Part shown: positions 1 through 10,673 of the stretch, piece by piece
Numbering within the stretch: position 1 is the first letter of the stretch
How the letters are laid out: the number at the start of each line of letters is the position of its first letter
DNA from: Deltaproteobacteria bacterium
GTDB taxonomy: Bacteria; Desulfobacterota_C; Deferrisomatia; Deferrisomatales; JACRMM01
DNA length: 20,103 nucleotides
Assembly (NCBI GenBank): GCA_016218905.1
Contig: JACRCS010000842.1
Coordinates: 1-20,103, forward strand
Reading direction: 5' to 3'
The notes under the pieces: model-generated
What the model was told of the DNA's origin: nothing
The model's database searches: none
What the model saw: the letters and a program-made list of their open reading frames with translations, nothing else
Translations under genes and position numbers: made by a program

Positions 1-1
1 C

Positions 2-2449
<2,448 letters not shown>

Positions 2450-2452
<3 letters not shown>

Positions 2453-2478
2453 TCCGGAGGGCCGGGCCCTCCGGATCA
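2450..2478 (+). terminator. Perfect hairpin including the clpB stop codon
   Basis: A 14-bp perfect inverted repeat around a single central base starts with the TGA of clpB. The left arm is TGATCCGGAGGGCC and the right arm is its exact complement. It would form a very stable GC-rich stem in the clpB mRNA. No T-run follows, so it is not a textbook intrinsic terminator. It may stop polymerase with Rho or protect the 3' end. It lies between convergent genes and could act on both strands. Confidence 0.55.
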
Positions 2479-2502
2479 GGCGTCGAGCCCCAGGAAGGGG
2501 GC

Positions 2503-2520
2503 GGATCGCGGGAGCGATCC
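2503..2520. repeat. Small GC hairpin in the clpB-acnA spacer
   Basis: A perfect 7-bp stem, GGATCGC / GCGATCC, encloses a GGGA tetraloop. It sits between the clpB terminal hairpin and the REP-like pair. It may be a decayed third member of the REP-like family or an extra transcription stop for the convergent genes. Its sequence does not closely match the two REP-like units. Confidence 0.35.
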
Positions 2521-2543
2521 CTCCGTCAAGATCTCCGGAACCT

Positions 2544-2624
2544 TGTGGGAGTGGTCTCCAGACCACGTTCTCGGCCGACGGCCGATCCAGGAAAAGGCAT
2601 CGCGGCCTGGAGGCCGCTCCCACA
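2544..2624. repeat. Inverted pair of REP-like palindromic units
   Basis: Two units face each other. Unit 1 on the plus strand starts TGTGGGAG (2544-2551) and continues with the stem GTGGTCT/AGACCAC (2551-2557 and 2560-2566). Unit 2 on the minus strand starts with the same TGTGGGAG (complement of 2617-2624) and has the stem GCGGCCT/AGGCCGC (2602-2608 and 2611-2617). Two stem positions differ between the units and both arms change together, so pairing is kept. Between the units is a third palindrome, TCGGCCG/CGGCCGA (2571-2585). The layout resembles the BIME-type REP pairs found between bacterial genes, where a conserved GTGGGAG-like head precedes an imperfect hairpin. No transposase is present in the window. 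Confidence 0.6.
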
Positions 2625-2681
2625 GAATGGGGGAAGAGGGGTCTTCATTCGGTACGTAGCACGCGGAACGTGAAACGGCGC

Positions 2682-5360
2682 TTAGCCTTTGAGGATACTC
2701 CTCAGCACCGCGGGCAGGATCCCGCCGTTTCGGTAGTAGTCGAGCTCCACGGGGGTGTCGATGCGCACGAGGGCGGAGAAGCGCTTCTCCGAGCCGTCTT
2801 CCGCGCGCGCCGTCACCTCGACCTCCTGCCCCGGCTGAAGGTCCACGGCTCCCGGGATGTCGTACACCTCACGGCCGGTGAGGCCGAGCGAGCCCGCGGA
2901 GTCGCCGCGGCGGAACTGGAGGGGGAGCACGCCCATGCCGACGAGGTTCGAGCGGTGGATCCGCTCGAAGCTCTCCGCGATCACCGCCCGCACGCCGAGG
3001 AGCTGGGTCCCCTTGGCCGCCCAGTCCCGGCTCGACCCCATCCCGTAGTCCTTGCCCGCGAGGATGACGAGGGGCGTGCCCTCGGCTTGGTACCGGCAGG
3101 CCGCGTCGTAGATACTCAGCAGATCCCCGGCCGGCAGGTGGACGGTGACGCCGCCCTCGGTGCCCGGTGCGAGCCGGTTGCGGATCCGGATGTTCGCGAA
3201 GGTGCCCCGGACCATGACCTCGTGGTTGCCGCGCCGCGAGCCGTAGGAGTTGAACTCCTCCTTCGGGACGCCTCGGCTCCGCAGGTACGTGCCCGCGGGA
3301 CTCTCGGCCGGGATGTCCCCGGCGGGGGAGATGTGGTCCGTCGTCACCGAGTCGCCCAGGAAGGCTAGGACGCGGGCCTCCCGGAGGGGCCGGAGCGGGG
3401 CCGGCTCCCGGGTCAGCCCCTCGAAGTAGGGCGGCTCCTGGATGTATGTGGAGGCCTCCGCCCAGCCGAAGAGCTCGCCGCCCCCGGCGTCGGTGCGCTG
3501 CCAGAGCTCGTCGCCCTCGAAGACGCTCGCGTACTCCGAGAGGAAGAGGGCCGGGTCCAGGGCGACCGCGGCGGCTTCCTCCACCTCAGCGCGGGTGGGC
3601 CAGACGTCCTTCAGGTAGACGGGTTCCCCGTTGGGATCGGTGCCCAACGGCTCCCGCGCGAAGTCGATGTCCACGGTCCCGGCCAGGGCATAGGCGACCA
3701 CCAGGAGGGGGCTCGCCAGGTAGTTCGCCCGCGTGAGCGCGTGGATGCGACCCTCGAAGTTCCGGTTCCCCGAGAGGACCGAAGCGGCCACGAGCTTCTC
3801 CGCCCGGATCGCGGCCCCGATCTCCTCGGCCAGGGGCCCGCTGTTCCCGATGCAGGTGGCGCACCCGTAGCCCACGAGGTGGAACCGAAGCGCCTGGAGG
3901 TAGGGAGTGAGTCCCGTCCGATCGAGGTACCGCATCACCACGCGCGAGCCGGGGGCGAGGCTCGTCTTCACCCACGGTTTCGGCGCGAGACCTCGCTCCA
4001 CGGCCTTCTTCGCCAGGAGCCCGGCCCCGACCATCACCGAGGGATTGGACGTGTTCGTGCATGACGTGATGGAGGCGATCACCACGGCGCCATCCGCGAG
4101 CGTCGCGCCGAGGCCGGCGAGCTCGACCCGCGCCTTCGGCCGCTCGCCTTCCGCGCCGGGCCGGTAGGTGGCCAGCGCCTTCGCGAAGCTCTCCTTCGCC
4201 TCGGCGAGCGGGATGCGGTCATGGGGCCGGGGGGGACCCGCCAGCGAGGGGACGACGCCGCTCATGTCCAGCTCGAGCGTCTCCGTATAAGCCGGCTCGG
4301 CCGCGCCCGGGACGCGGAAGAGCCCCTGTTCCTTCGTGTACCGCTCGACGAGGTCGACCTGGCCGTCGCTCCGGCCGGTCTGACGGAGGTATCGCAGCGT
4401 CTCCTCGTCCACCGGGAAGTATCCGATCGTGGCCCCGTACTCCGGGGCCATGTTGGCCAGGGTGGCCCGGTCGGGGAGCGTCAGGCCGTCGAGACCCGGC
4501 CCGAAGAACTCGACGAACTTCTCCACGACGCCCCGCTTTCGGAGCAGTTGCGTGACGGCCAGAACGAGGTCGGTCGCCGTCGCCTCCTGCGGGAGCTCTC
4601 CGGTGAGCCTCACTCCGACCACGTCCGGCGCGACGAAGTAGACCGGCTGGCCGAGCATCGCCGCCTCTGCTTCGATCCCGCCGACGCCCCAGCCGACCAC
4701 GCCGAGTCCGTTGATCATGGTCGTGTGGGAGTCCGTACCCACGAGGGAGTCGGGCAAGGCCACGGGCTCCGGCCCGCCGGAAACTACCTGGACGACCCCG
4801 GCCAGGTGCTCGAGGTTCACCTGATGGCAGATGCCCGTCCCGGGGGGCACCACGCGGAAGTTCCGGAATGCCTTCTGGCCCCAGCGCAGGAAGCGGTACC
4901 GCTCCCCGTTGCGCTCGAACTCCCGCTGCGTGTTGTACCGGCAGGAATCCGCGCTTCCGAAACGGTCGATCTGGAAGGAGTGATCGATGACGAGATCGAC
5001 GGGGATGAGGGGATTGATCCGGCTCGACTCCGCGCCCAGTCTCGCCATGGCCGACCGGAGTGCGGCCAGGTCCACGACCGCCGGCACGCCGGTGAAGTCC
5101 TGGAGGAGCACCCGCGCGGGGAAGAAGGCGACCTCCTGGCGCTCGCCCCTGGGCGACCAGGAGGCGAGCCGCGCGGCGTCGGCGCCCGTGACGCCTGCCG
5201 TGCCCGATTTCCGGAGCAGTCCCTCGAGGAGCACCTTGATGCTGAACGGCAGCCGACCGACGCTCGAGAACCCCTGTTCCTCCAGCCGCCGGAGCGAGTA
5301 GTAACCGACGCGCCCCGAAGCGGTCTCGAGATGGTCGTAACAGGGCCCAACCTCTGCCAT
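2682..5360 (-). CDS. acnA: Aconitate hydratase (AcnA type)
   Basis: This enzyme interconverts citrate and isocitrate in the TCA cycle in the cytoplasm, using a [4Fe-4S] cluster. From the ATG at 5360 the protein is 892 aa, normal for AcnA (E. coli 891). The cluster cysteines are C434 (SCTNTSNPS) and C500/C503 ([12 protein letters not shown]), matching the E. coli positions to within one residue. Other family motifs are [34 protein letters not shown] and the active-site GSSRDW near 775-780. The start was chosen because GAGGGAG lies 6 nt upstream (5367-5373) and homology begins there. The frame is open up to 5507, but that extension does not look like aconitase. The gene is monocistronic, convergent with clpB and divergent from the ABC transporter. 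AcnD-type methylaconitate enzymes are related, but no methylcitrate genes are nearby. Confidence 0.95.
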   Translation of the reverse strand: MAEVGPCYDHLETASGRVGYYSLRRLEEQGFSSVGRLPFSIKVLLEGLLRKSGTAGVTGADAARLASWSPRGERQEVAFFPARVLLQDFTGVPAVVDLAALRSAMARLGAESSRINPLIPVDLVIDHSFQIDRFGSADSCRYNTQREFERNGERYRFLRWGQKAFRNFRVVPPGTGICHQVNLEHLAGVVQVVSGGPEPVALPDSLVGTDSHTTMINGLGVVGWGVGGIEAEAAMLGQPVYFVAPDVVGVRLTGELPQEATATDLVLAVTQLLRKRGVVEKFVEFFGPGLDGLTLPDRATLANMAPEYGATIGYFPVDEETLRYLRQTGRSDGQVDLVERYTKEQGLFRVPGAAEPAYTETLELDMSGVVPSLAGPPRPHDRIPLAEAKESFAKALATYRPGAEGERPKARVELAGLGATLADGAVVIASITSCTNTSNPSVMVGAGLLAKKAVERGLAPKPWVKTSLAPGSRVVMRYLDRTGLTPYLQALRFHLVGYGCATCIGNSGPLAEEIGAAIRAEKLVAASVLSGNRNFEGRIHALTRANYLASPLLVVAYALAGTVDIDFAREPLGTDPNGEPVYLKDVWPTRAEVEEAAAVALDPALFLSEYASVFEGDELWQRTDAGGGELFGWAEASTYIQEPPYFEGLTREPAPLRPLREARVLAFLGDSVTTDHISPAGDIPAESPAGTYLRSRGVPKEEFNSYGSRRGNHEVMVRGTFANIRIRNRLAPGTEGGVTVHLPAGDLLSIYDAACRYQAEGTPLVILAGKDYGMGSSRDWAAKGTQLLGVRAVIAESFERIHRSNLVGMGVLPLQFRRGDSAGSLGLTGREVYDIPGAVDLQPGQEVEVTARAEDGSEKRFSALVRIDTPVELDYYRNGGILPAVLRSILKG

Positions 5361-5396
5361 GGCGCACTCCCTCAAGTCTTGTCCGGATTTGTGACG

Positions 5397-5419
5397 GCGG
5401 CCCGGCTGGGCCGGGCCGC
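5397..5419. repeat. GC-rich hairpin in the acnA/ABC divergent spacer
   Basis: A perfect 10-bp inverted repeat (5397-5406 with 5410-5419) has a 3-nt centre. It lies 37 nt upstream of the acnA start and just upstream of the -10 candidate for the ABC operon. It would be in the acnA 5' leader if acnA transcription starts further upstream, or it could be an operator. No repressor gene lies nearby and its role is unknown. Confidence 0.35.
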
Positions 5420-5426
5420 GGGGGAG

Positions 5427-5435
5427 TGGTAGAAT
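5427..5435 (+). promoter_or_regulatory. Extended -10 promoter candidate for the ABC operon
   Basis: TGGTAGAAT fits an extended -10 element (TGn followed by TAGAAT, 5 of 6 matches to TATAAT). No good -35 is seen 16-18 nt upstream, as expected for extended -10 promoters. Transcription would begin near 5442, giving a leader of about 90 nt before the ATG at 5534. This argues against using the upstream in-frame GTG at 5426. Confidence 0.4.
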
Positions 5436-5533
5436 CCCACACCGGCCTCGGTCCCGCAAGAGCCGGCGAGGCCGCGCGGCGGGTTCTCGGACTCTCTCCT
5501 CCCCCAAGACCTTCGCTCACGGGCGTGCCTGAG

Positions 5534-7258
5534 ATGGCGAGATCCCTGCGGCTCTTTCGTTCCGAGCAGCCCCTCTTCCGCCGCTTCCGGTGGGGCGACG
5601 CGGTCCTCCTGCTGGCCCTCGCCGGCTGCGCGTACTTCGGGGTATACCTGGGTCTGCGCGCCCCGGCGACGGTGCGCGGCCCGGAGATCTCGCTCTCCCC
5701 GGCCGCGCTCCCGTGGTACGCCGGCCTCTCCCTCGGCCGCATGGCGGCGGGGTACGCCCTCTCCTTCGCCTTCAGCCTCGCCTACGGGTACGCGGCCGCG
5801 AGGAGCCGGCCGGCCGAGAAGATCCTCCTGCCGCTGCTCGACGTGCTCCAGAGCGTGCCGATCCTCTCGTTCCTCCCCATCGTCCTGCTCAGCTTGAGCT
5901 CGTTCCTACCCAAGGGCCCGGCCACGGAGCTCGCTTCCATCATCCTCATCTTCACCAGCCAGGCATGGAACCTCACCTTCGCCTGGTATCAGTCGCTGAC
6001 GAGCATGCCGAGAGAGCTCCTCGAGGCGAGCAGCGCCTTCCGCATCCACGGCTGGCTGCGCTTCAAGACGCTGGAGCTTCCGTTCGGCGCCATCGGGCTC
6101 ATCTGGAACACGGTGATGAGCTGGGCCGGCGGCTGGTTCTTCCTGATGGCTGCCGAGAGCTTCACGGTGGGCGAGCGCGACTTCCGCCTCCCCGGACTCG
6201 GAGCCTACCTGAGCGAGGCGGCAGCGCGGGGAAACCTCGCGGCCGTGGGTTGGGGGCTGGCGACGCTCGTTTCGATCATCGTCGCGCTCGACCAGCTCGG
6301 GTGGCGACCGCTGCTGGCGTGGTCGGAGCGCTTCAAGGTCGAGATGGTCGAGAGCGAGAGCCCCCCGACCTCCTGGTTCTACGATGCCCTTCGGAGCTCG
6401 CGCCTGACGAGTTTCCTGGAGGAGAGAATCCTCCAGCCGCTCAATGAGGCGATCGACGCGTGGCTGTTCCGCCGCGGGCGAAGAGAGCGAGCCTCCCCTT
6501 CGGAGGGGCACGCCCCGCAGCGCCTCCTCTACGCCCTCGGACTGGGATCCCTCGCGCTGGCCGTCTACGGCGCGGTGCGAGGCGCCGAGATGCTCTCGCA
6601 GCTCTCTCCCGCCGACTGGCTGAGCGTTGCGCTGGGCTTGTTGGCAACGCTCGCCAGGGTGGTCGCGGCCCTGCTCCTGGCGCTCGCCTGGACGATCCCG
6701 GTGGGCGTGCTGATCGGGACCAGTCCCCGCCTCGCCGCCTGGCTCCAGCCGCTCGTCCAGATCGCCGCCTCGGTCCCGGCGACAGCGCTCTTCCCGGTGC
6801 TCCTCCTCTTCTTCCTCGACCTGCCGGGCGGCCTGGACCTCGCGGCCGTGCTCCTCATGCTCCTCGGCACCCAGTGGTACCTGCTCTTCAACGTGATCGC
6901 CGGCGCCAGCGCGATCCCCCAGGACCTGAAGTATACGGCGAGCCTCCTCCAGCTCTCTTCCCTGGAGCGGTGGCGGACGGTAGTGCTGCCGGCCCTCTTT
7001 CCGTACGTCATCACGGGCATGATCATCGCCAGCGGCGGAGCCTGGAACGCCAGCGTGGTGGCCGAGCACCTCCAGTTCGGCGGTCGCACCCTCCACACGC
7101 CCGGCGTGGGCTCAATCATCGCCGACGCCGGGGCGCGGGGGGACTTCCCCCTCCTTCTCGCGGCGACCCTCGCGATGGTCGGCGCCGTGGTCGGGGTCAA
7201 TCGGTTCGTCTGGCGGCGGCTCTACAAGATCGCCGAAGAGCGCTACAGGATGGAGTGA
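5534..7258 (+). CDS. ABC transporter permease, two fused permease domains (NitT/TauT type)
   Basis: This integral inner-membrane protein of 574 aa contains two tandem BPD-type permease domains, so one polypeptide can form the whole membrane pore. Half 1 covers about residues 15-270 and half 2 about 335-570, joined by a charged linker near 290-335. Each half has several hydrophobic helices and an EAA-type loop that contacts the ATPase. Loop 1, EASSAFRIHGWLRFKTLELP, is at 164-183. Loop 2 is at 467-486 and also ends in LP. Both loops lack the usual central glycine (R and Q instead). The ATPase follows immediately. The best family match from memory is the nitrate/sulfonate/bicarbonate-like permeases, but no substrate-binding protein is present, so the substrate is unknown. 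The start is uncertain: ATG 5534 begins a plausible N-terminus, and GTG 5525 is an in-frame alternative. Confidence 0.85.
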   Translation: MARSLRLFRSEQPLFRRFRWGDAVLLLALAGCAYFGVYLGLRAPATVRGPEISLSPAALPWYAGLSLGRMAAGYALSFAFSLAYGYAAARSRPAEKILLPLLDVLQSVPILSFLPIVLLSLSSFLPKGPATELASIILIFTSQAWNLTFAWYQSLTSMPRELLEASSAFRIHGWLRFKTLELPFGAIGLIWNTVMSWAGGWFFLMAAESFTVGERDFRLPGLGAYLSEAAARGNLAAVGWGLATLVSIIVALDQLGWRPLLAWSERFKVEMVESESPPTSWFYDALRSSRLTSFLEERILQPLNEAIDAWLFRRGRRERASPSEGHAPQRLLYALGLGSLALAVYGAVRGAEMLSQLSPADWLSVALGLLATLARVVAALLLALAWTIPVGVLIGTSPRLAAWLQPLVQIAASVPATALFPVLLLFFLDLPGGLDLAAVLLMLLGTQWYLLFNVIAGASAIPQDLKYTASLLQLSSLERWRTVVLPALFPYVITGMIIASGGAWNASVVAEHLQFGGRTLHTPGVGSIIADAGARGDFPLLLAATLAMVGAVVGVNRFVWRRLYKIAEERYRME

Positions 7259-7260
7259 AG

Positions 7261-8562
7261 ATGGCGGAACCCGGCCGACTGCTGGAGCTTCGAAACATCG
7301 CGCAGGCGTACGGCGCCGGTGAGCGCCGCTTTCTCGCGCTCGAGGACGTGAACCTCACGATCTGGGAGGGGGAGTTCGTCGCGCTCCTGGGCCCCTCGGG
7401 ATGCGGCAAGAGCACGCTCCTTCGCCTCATCGCAGGGCTCCAGGAGCCCGCGGAGGGCCGCATCCTCTACCGCGGAGAGCGCCAGGTGGGCGTGAACCCG
7501 AGGGCGACGATCGTCTTCCAGACCTTCGCGCTCTTTCCCTGGCTGACCGTCCAGGAGAATGTGGAAGTGGCCCTTCGCGCCCGAGGCGTCCCCGCCCGGC
7601 TCCGGACGGCCCGCGCGCTCGACCTCCTGGACCGCGTCGGCCTGGACGGTTTCGAGACCGCGTACCCGAGGGAGCTCTCCGGCGGTATGCGGCAGAAGGT
7701 CGGGTTTGCCCGGGCGATGGCGGTGGAGCCCGAGCTCCTGTGCCTGGACGAGCCCTTCTCGACCCTGGACGTGCTCTCCGCCGAGGCCCTGCGGGGCGAG
7801 CTCCTGGAGCTCTGGATGCGCGGGAACATACCGATGCGGGCGATCCTCATGGTGACCCACAGTATCGAAGAAGCCGTCTTCATGGCGGACCGGATCGTCG
7901 TCATGGGCAAGGCGCCCGGCCACGTGGTGGTGGATGTGAACGTGGAGCTCCCCCACCCCCGTCACTACAAGGCACCGCCCTTTCTGGCGGTCGTGGACCG
8001 CGTCTACTCGATCCTCGCCGGGCAGACGCGGCCCGAACCGGCGGAGCCCGGGAAGGACGGAGAGCACCCGATGCGGACGGGCAGGTTGCCGGACATCGCG
8101 GTCGGCGACCTCGCAGGTCTCCTGGAGCGGCTCGACGCCATGCCCTCCGACCGGGCCGACCTCTATCGCCTGGCCGAAGAGCTGAAGGTGGAGTCGGACG
8201 ATCTCCTGCCGGTATGCGAGGGCGCCGAACTCCTGGGTCTCGCGACGATCGCCCACGGCGACATCACCCTCACCGCCCTTGGCGAGACGTTCGCCGAGGC
8301 GAGCATCCTCGCGCGCAAGGAGATCTTCGCCACGCGTATCCGCCGCCTTCACATCTTCCGGTGGCTCGTGGAGACCCTGCAGGCCGCCGAGAAGAAGCAG
8401 CTCCAGTGGGACGAGGCGGAGGCGGCCCTCGGCGAGGAGTTTCCGCCGGAGCAGGCCCGGCGGCAGCTGGAGATCGCCATCGACTGGGGCCGCTACGCCG
8501 AGCTCCTGGCGTACGACGACAGCGAGGAGACGCTCTATCTCGAATTGGGAGGCTCTCGTTGA
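7261..8562 (+). CDS. ABC transporter ATPase with C-terminal AAA-associated domain
   Basis: This cytoplasmic nucleotide-binding subunit is the likely partner of the fused permease. It is 433 aa. Walker A GPSGCGKST is at 44-52, the Q-loop FQTFALFPW follows, the signature LSGGM is at 139-143, Walker B LLCLDE at 159-164 and the switch histidine is H200. From about residue 271 to the end is an extra winged-helix-like region resembling the C-terminal AAA-associated domain (AAA_assoc_C) known from NitT/TauT-type ATPases. That region may sense substrate or regulate the ATPase, which is inference. ATG 7261 is preceded by GGAG at 7252-7255 and lies 2 nt after the permease stop, so the genes are translationally coupled. 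GTG 7255 overlaps the permease stop and is a less likely start. Confidence 0.9.
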   Translation: MAEPGRLLELRNIAQAYGAGERRFLALEDVNLTIWEGEFVALLGPSGCGKSTLLRLIAGLQEPAEGRILYRGERQVGVNPRATIVFQTFALFPWLTVQENVEVALRARGVPARLRTARALDLLDRVGLDGFETAYPRELSGGMRQKVGFARAMAVEPELLCLDEPFSTLDVLSAEALRGELLELWMRGNIPMRAILMVTHSIEEAVFMADRIVVMGKAPGHVVVDVNVELPHPRHYKAPPFLAVVDRVYSILAGQTRPEPAEPGKDGEHPMRTGRLPDIAVGDLAGLLERLDAMPSDRADLYRLAEELKVESDDLLPVCEGAELLGLATIAHGDITLTALGETFAEASILARKEIFATRIRRLHIFRWLVETLQAAEKKQLQWDEAEAALGEEFPPEQARRQLEIAIDWGRYAELLAYDDSEETLYLELGGSR

Positions 8563-8577
8563 GGGGAGTCGGTGAAA

Positions 8578-8599
8578 GGGTCGGAAGGGAGGGGGAGGG
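8578..8599 (+). other. G-quadruplex-type motif in a convergent spacer
   Basis: Four runs of three or more G with loops of 6, 1 and 1 nt (GGG-N6-GGG-N-GGGGG-N-GGG) lie in the 59-nt spacer between the convergent ABC ATPase and csrA genes. It fits the usual G4 pattern and would be in the 3' UTR of the ABC transcript. No hairpin-plus-T-run terminator is visible in this spacer on either strand. Confidence 0.4.
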
Positions 8600-8621
8600 T
8601 CGAGTCGGCAGGTCCCGGAAG

Positions 8622-8855
8622 CTACTTGTTCTTCTTTAGGAAGCCCTTGAGCCGCTCCACGTCCATCGGCGGCGCCTGCGTCGCGGTGACGTTCTCACGG
8701 CGAATCTCTTCGTAGATCTCTTTTCGATGTACGGGGACTTCGCGAGGTGCCTGGATCCCGAGTTTGATGCTGTTCCCGTCGATACCGAGTACCTTCACCT
8801 CGATCGCGTCCCCGATCATGATGGATTCGTCTACCTTCCTGGTAAGAACCAGCAT
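8622..8855 (-). CDS. csrA: Carbon storage/translational regulator CsrA
   Basis: CsrA is a homodimeric RNA-binding protein that binds GGA-containing hairpins and typically represses flagellin translation in bacteria with FliW. It is 77 aa. The N-terminus [16 protein letters not shown] and the segment [12 protein letters not shown] match the family, with RNA-contacting L4 and R44 conserved. The C-terminus is longer than in E. coli CsrA (61 aa) and of the length found in FliW-controlled CsrA proteins such as that of Bacillus (74 aa), where the extension contributes to FliW binding. It is the last gene of the flagellar cluster, 127 nt after fliW, with its own promoter in that gap. The start ATG is part of CCAGGATG, so a GGA overlaps the start codon and autorepression is possible. 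Confidence 0.95.
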   Translation of the reverse strand: MLVLTRKVDESIMIGDAIEVKVLGIDGNSIKLGIQAPREVPVHRKEIYEEIRRENVTATQAPPMDVERLKGFLKKNK

Positions 8856-8896
8856 CCTGGCCCCCGGTCGCGCGAAAAGAACAGCAAGCGGGGCGG

Positions 8897-8925
8897 ACTA
8901 TACCGCGATCACCGAGCGGTTTCAA
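8897..8925 (-). promoter_or_regulatory. Sigma-70-type promoter of csrA
   Basis: On the minus strand, TTGAAA (8920-8925) and TATAGT (8897-8902) are separated by exactly 17 nt. This is close to consensus and the strongest housekeeping promoter seen in the window. The start would be near 8890, giving a leader of about 35 nt. It lets csrA be expressed when the flagellar operon is off. Confidence 0.65.
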
Positions 8926-8982
8926 GCGACGTCCCTTTTACGACACACCCCCTGAAGTGCGGGCGGTAGCCGGCGACTCCGC

Positions 8983-9432
8983 TCAAGCGACCTCGAGTGC
9001 GAGGTGCCCCGGCCCGGCGATGGGCGCGCGAACGGAATAGCCCGAGCCCTCCAGGATCACTTGGCGGGCGATGCCCTTGGAGCCGTTGAAGACGAGCGGG
9101 GCGAGGAGGTTGGCGGTGGTCTTGCTGGGATCCTGGGGCACGGTGAGCACGACCGCGACGGCTGCTTCCCCGCCTTCCGCGAGCTCCAGGTCCGGAAGGC
9201 GGGAGGCCGGCAGCTCGACAGTGTACTCGGGGAAGAAGCTCCGCGGATCCGCGATCAGAAAACAGATATTGCTCTGCTCGAGGGACTGGAACCACTTGAA
9301 AGGGCTCTCCGGGTCGGGATCGAGGACGACGAAGCTACTCAGCTTGGGAAAACCCGGCATCGGCTCCGTCAGCCGCACGACCCGGGTCTCATCGATCTCG
9401 ATCTTTCCGAAGACGACGCTGTCGATCTGCAC
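8983..9432 (-). CDS. fliW: Flagellar assembly factor FliW (CsrA antagonist)
   Basis: FliW binds CsrA and relieves repression of flagellin translation. It also binds flagellin, so flagellin export frees FliW to hold CsrA. The protein is 149 aa. The FliW pattern is visible in the N-terminal VVFGKIEIDE, the central GFPKLSSFVVLD and PFKWFQSLEQSNICFLIADP, the loop PQDPSKTTANLLAPLVFN and the terminal RQVIL segment. The start is GTG at 9432 with GAGG about 7 nt upstream. It follows flgL by 36 nt and precedes csrA, the classical flgK-flgL-fliW-csrA arrangement. Confidence 0.93.
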   Translation of the reverse strand: MQIDSVVFGKIEIDETRVVRLTEPMPGFPKLSSFVVLDPDPESPFKWFQSLEQSNICFLIADPRSFFPEYTVELPASRLPDLELAEGGEAAVAVVLTVPQDPSKTTANLLAPLVFNGSKGIARQVILEGSGYSVRAPIAGPGHLALEVA

Positions 9433-9468
9433 TGTTGCCTCGCTGGGTTGTCTTGCCCCGCCGCCCCT

Positions 9469-10653
9469 TCAGGTCAGGTAGTCGAGCAGGGAAACGTTAA
9501 AGATCTCTGCGCCCGCGGCGAGCGCTGTCTCATACGCCTGTTGCTCCGCCGAGAGCCGCGTGACCGCCTCCGTCAGGTCCACTCCCTGGATCTCCTCGCG
9601 CAGAGTCTCGGTCGTGACGTTGTAGGTGAGGAGCCGGTCTTTGGCGGACTCCAGGTTGCGGGTGCGCGCACCGAGGTCGCCCCTCTGCACGAGTACGTCG
9701 TCCATGGCGCGGTCCAGGCGCCCCAGGAGTTTCCCCACCTCCTCGGAGGGATCGTCCGACTGGAGCGCGGTTTCGAGGTCGGTGAGCAGCCCGAAGAGGT
9801 TCTTCGTCCCGGAGGTGAGACCGAGGGCCGCCTCCAGGCCGTCGTCTCCGGCGATGGTGATCTCCCCGCCGCGGCGCGGTTCCGCGATGGCGATCTCGAG
9901 CCGCCCCTCGGCGTCCATGCGGGCCTCCAGGTTGGCACCCGACGGGGCCAGCTGATCGTTGATGGCCTGGACGAGATCCTCCGGCTGGTACGGGGACGAC
10001 GCCGCGAGGAGCTGAATCCCCACGGTCACGGAGCCGTCCGATACGGTGAAGTTCACGTCGGACGCGAGGGTCACCTGCCCGGAGTCGTCCAAGATGGACT
10101 TCGTTCCCAAGGCCGATGTCTCGCGAAAGGCGATGTCGCCCGGCAGGTTGACCGACACCGACTGTCCGTTGCCGATGTTCACGCGGAGGAACTCGGAGTT
10201 GCCGCGGTAGGTACCGCCTTCGTCGAAGGGCGCGTGGCCGTCGTCGGTCCCGGCGAAGAGGAACGTGCCCTCGTACTGGGTCCGGAAGAGCGTCAGCAGG
10301 CCCGACTTGATCCCCGCCACCTCTTCGGCGTAGGAGTCGACGCTCGTTTCGGTGTCGCTCGAGGCTTCGAGGGCGAGGCTCTTGGCTCGAACGAGGTCGT
10401 TCGACACCTGCCCCAGCACCGACTCCGAGGTCTTCTGGATCGAGAGCGTCTCTTCGATGTTCTTGAGGTACTGGTCGTTGCGGGCCAGGACCTCGTCGAG
10501 GCGCAGAATCCGGCTCGCGGCCGCGGGATCGTCGGACGGCTTCTCCACGCGCTTGCCCGAGCTGATCTGGCGGTTGAGCTGGTCCACCGATTTGAGCCGG
10601 CTCTGGACGTCCCGGAGCCAGTGGTCTTGAAGACTGCGGTGGGTGACTCGCAT
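9469..10653 (-). CDS. flgL: Hook-filament junction protein FlgL (HAP3)
   Basis: This secreted junction protein sits between FlgK and the flagellin filament and is exported by the flagellar type III system, so no signal peptide is expected. It is 394 aa. The N-terminal flagellin-like D0/D1 helices include QLNRQISSGKRVEKPSDDP near residues 27-45, a hallmark shared with flagellin. The C-terminal helix ends in QAYETALAAGAEIFNVSLLDYL. The middle 150-300 region is the variable surface part. GGGAG lies 6 nt before the ATG at 10653. It is 20 nt downstream of flgK. Flagellin itself was considered, but the position after flgK and the divergent middle favour FlgL. Confidence 0.92.
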   Translation of the reverse strand: MRVTHRSLQDHWLRDVQSRLKSVDQLNRQISSGKRVEKPSDDPAAASRILRLDEVLARNDQYLKNIEETLSIQKTSESVLGQVSNDLVRAKSLALEASSDTETSVDSYAEEVAGIKSGLLTLFRTQYEGTFLFAGTDDGHAPFDEGGTYRGNSEFLRVNIGNGQSVSVNLPGDIAFRETSALGTKSILDDSGQVTLASDVNFTVSDGSVTVGIQLLAASSPYQPEDLVQAINDQLAPSGANLEARMDAEGRLEIAIAEPRRGGEITIAGDDGLEAALGLTSGTKNLFGLLTDLETALQSDDPSEEVGKLLGRLDRAMDDVLVQRGDLGARTRNLESAKDRLLTYNVTTETLREEIQGVDLTEAVTRLSAEQQAYETALAAGAEIFNVSLLDYLT

Positions 10654-10673
10654 GATCTGCTCCCGGTCTCCGG

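Noticed and set aside
2682..5360. 2-methylcitrate dehydratase (AcnD) instead of aconitase
   Set aside because: Cluster cysteine spacing and length match AcnA, and no prpB/prpC-type genes are nearby.
5360..5460. Sigma-70 promoter for acnA on the minus strand
   Set aside because: The best pair (TTGCGG and GATTCT, 17-nt spacer) matches only 3 of 6 in each box, too weak to list.
5426..5533. Longer N-terminus for the permease from GTG 5426
   Set aside because: It would overlap the extended -10 candidate, lacks a ribosome site and adds a non-conserved Arg/Pro-rich stretch.
4219..5742. Long minus-strand frame across the acnA 5' part and upstream spacer
   Set aside because: The product is low-complexity Arg/Pro/Ala-rich and lacks any motif, while the acnA frame is clearly coding.
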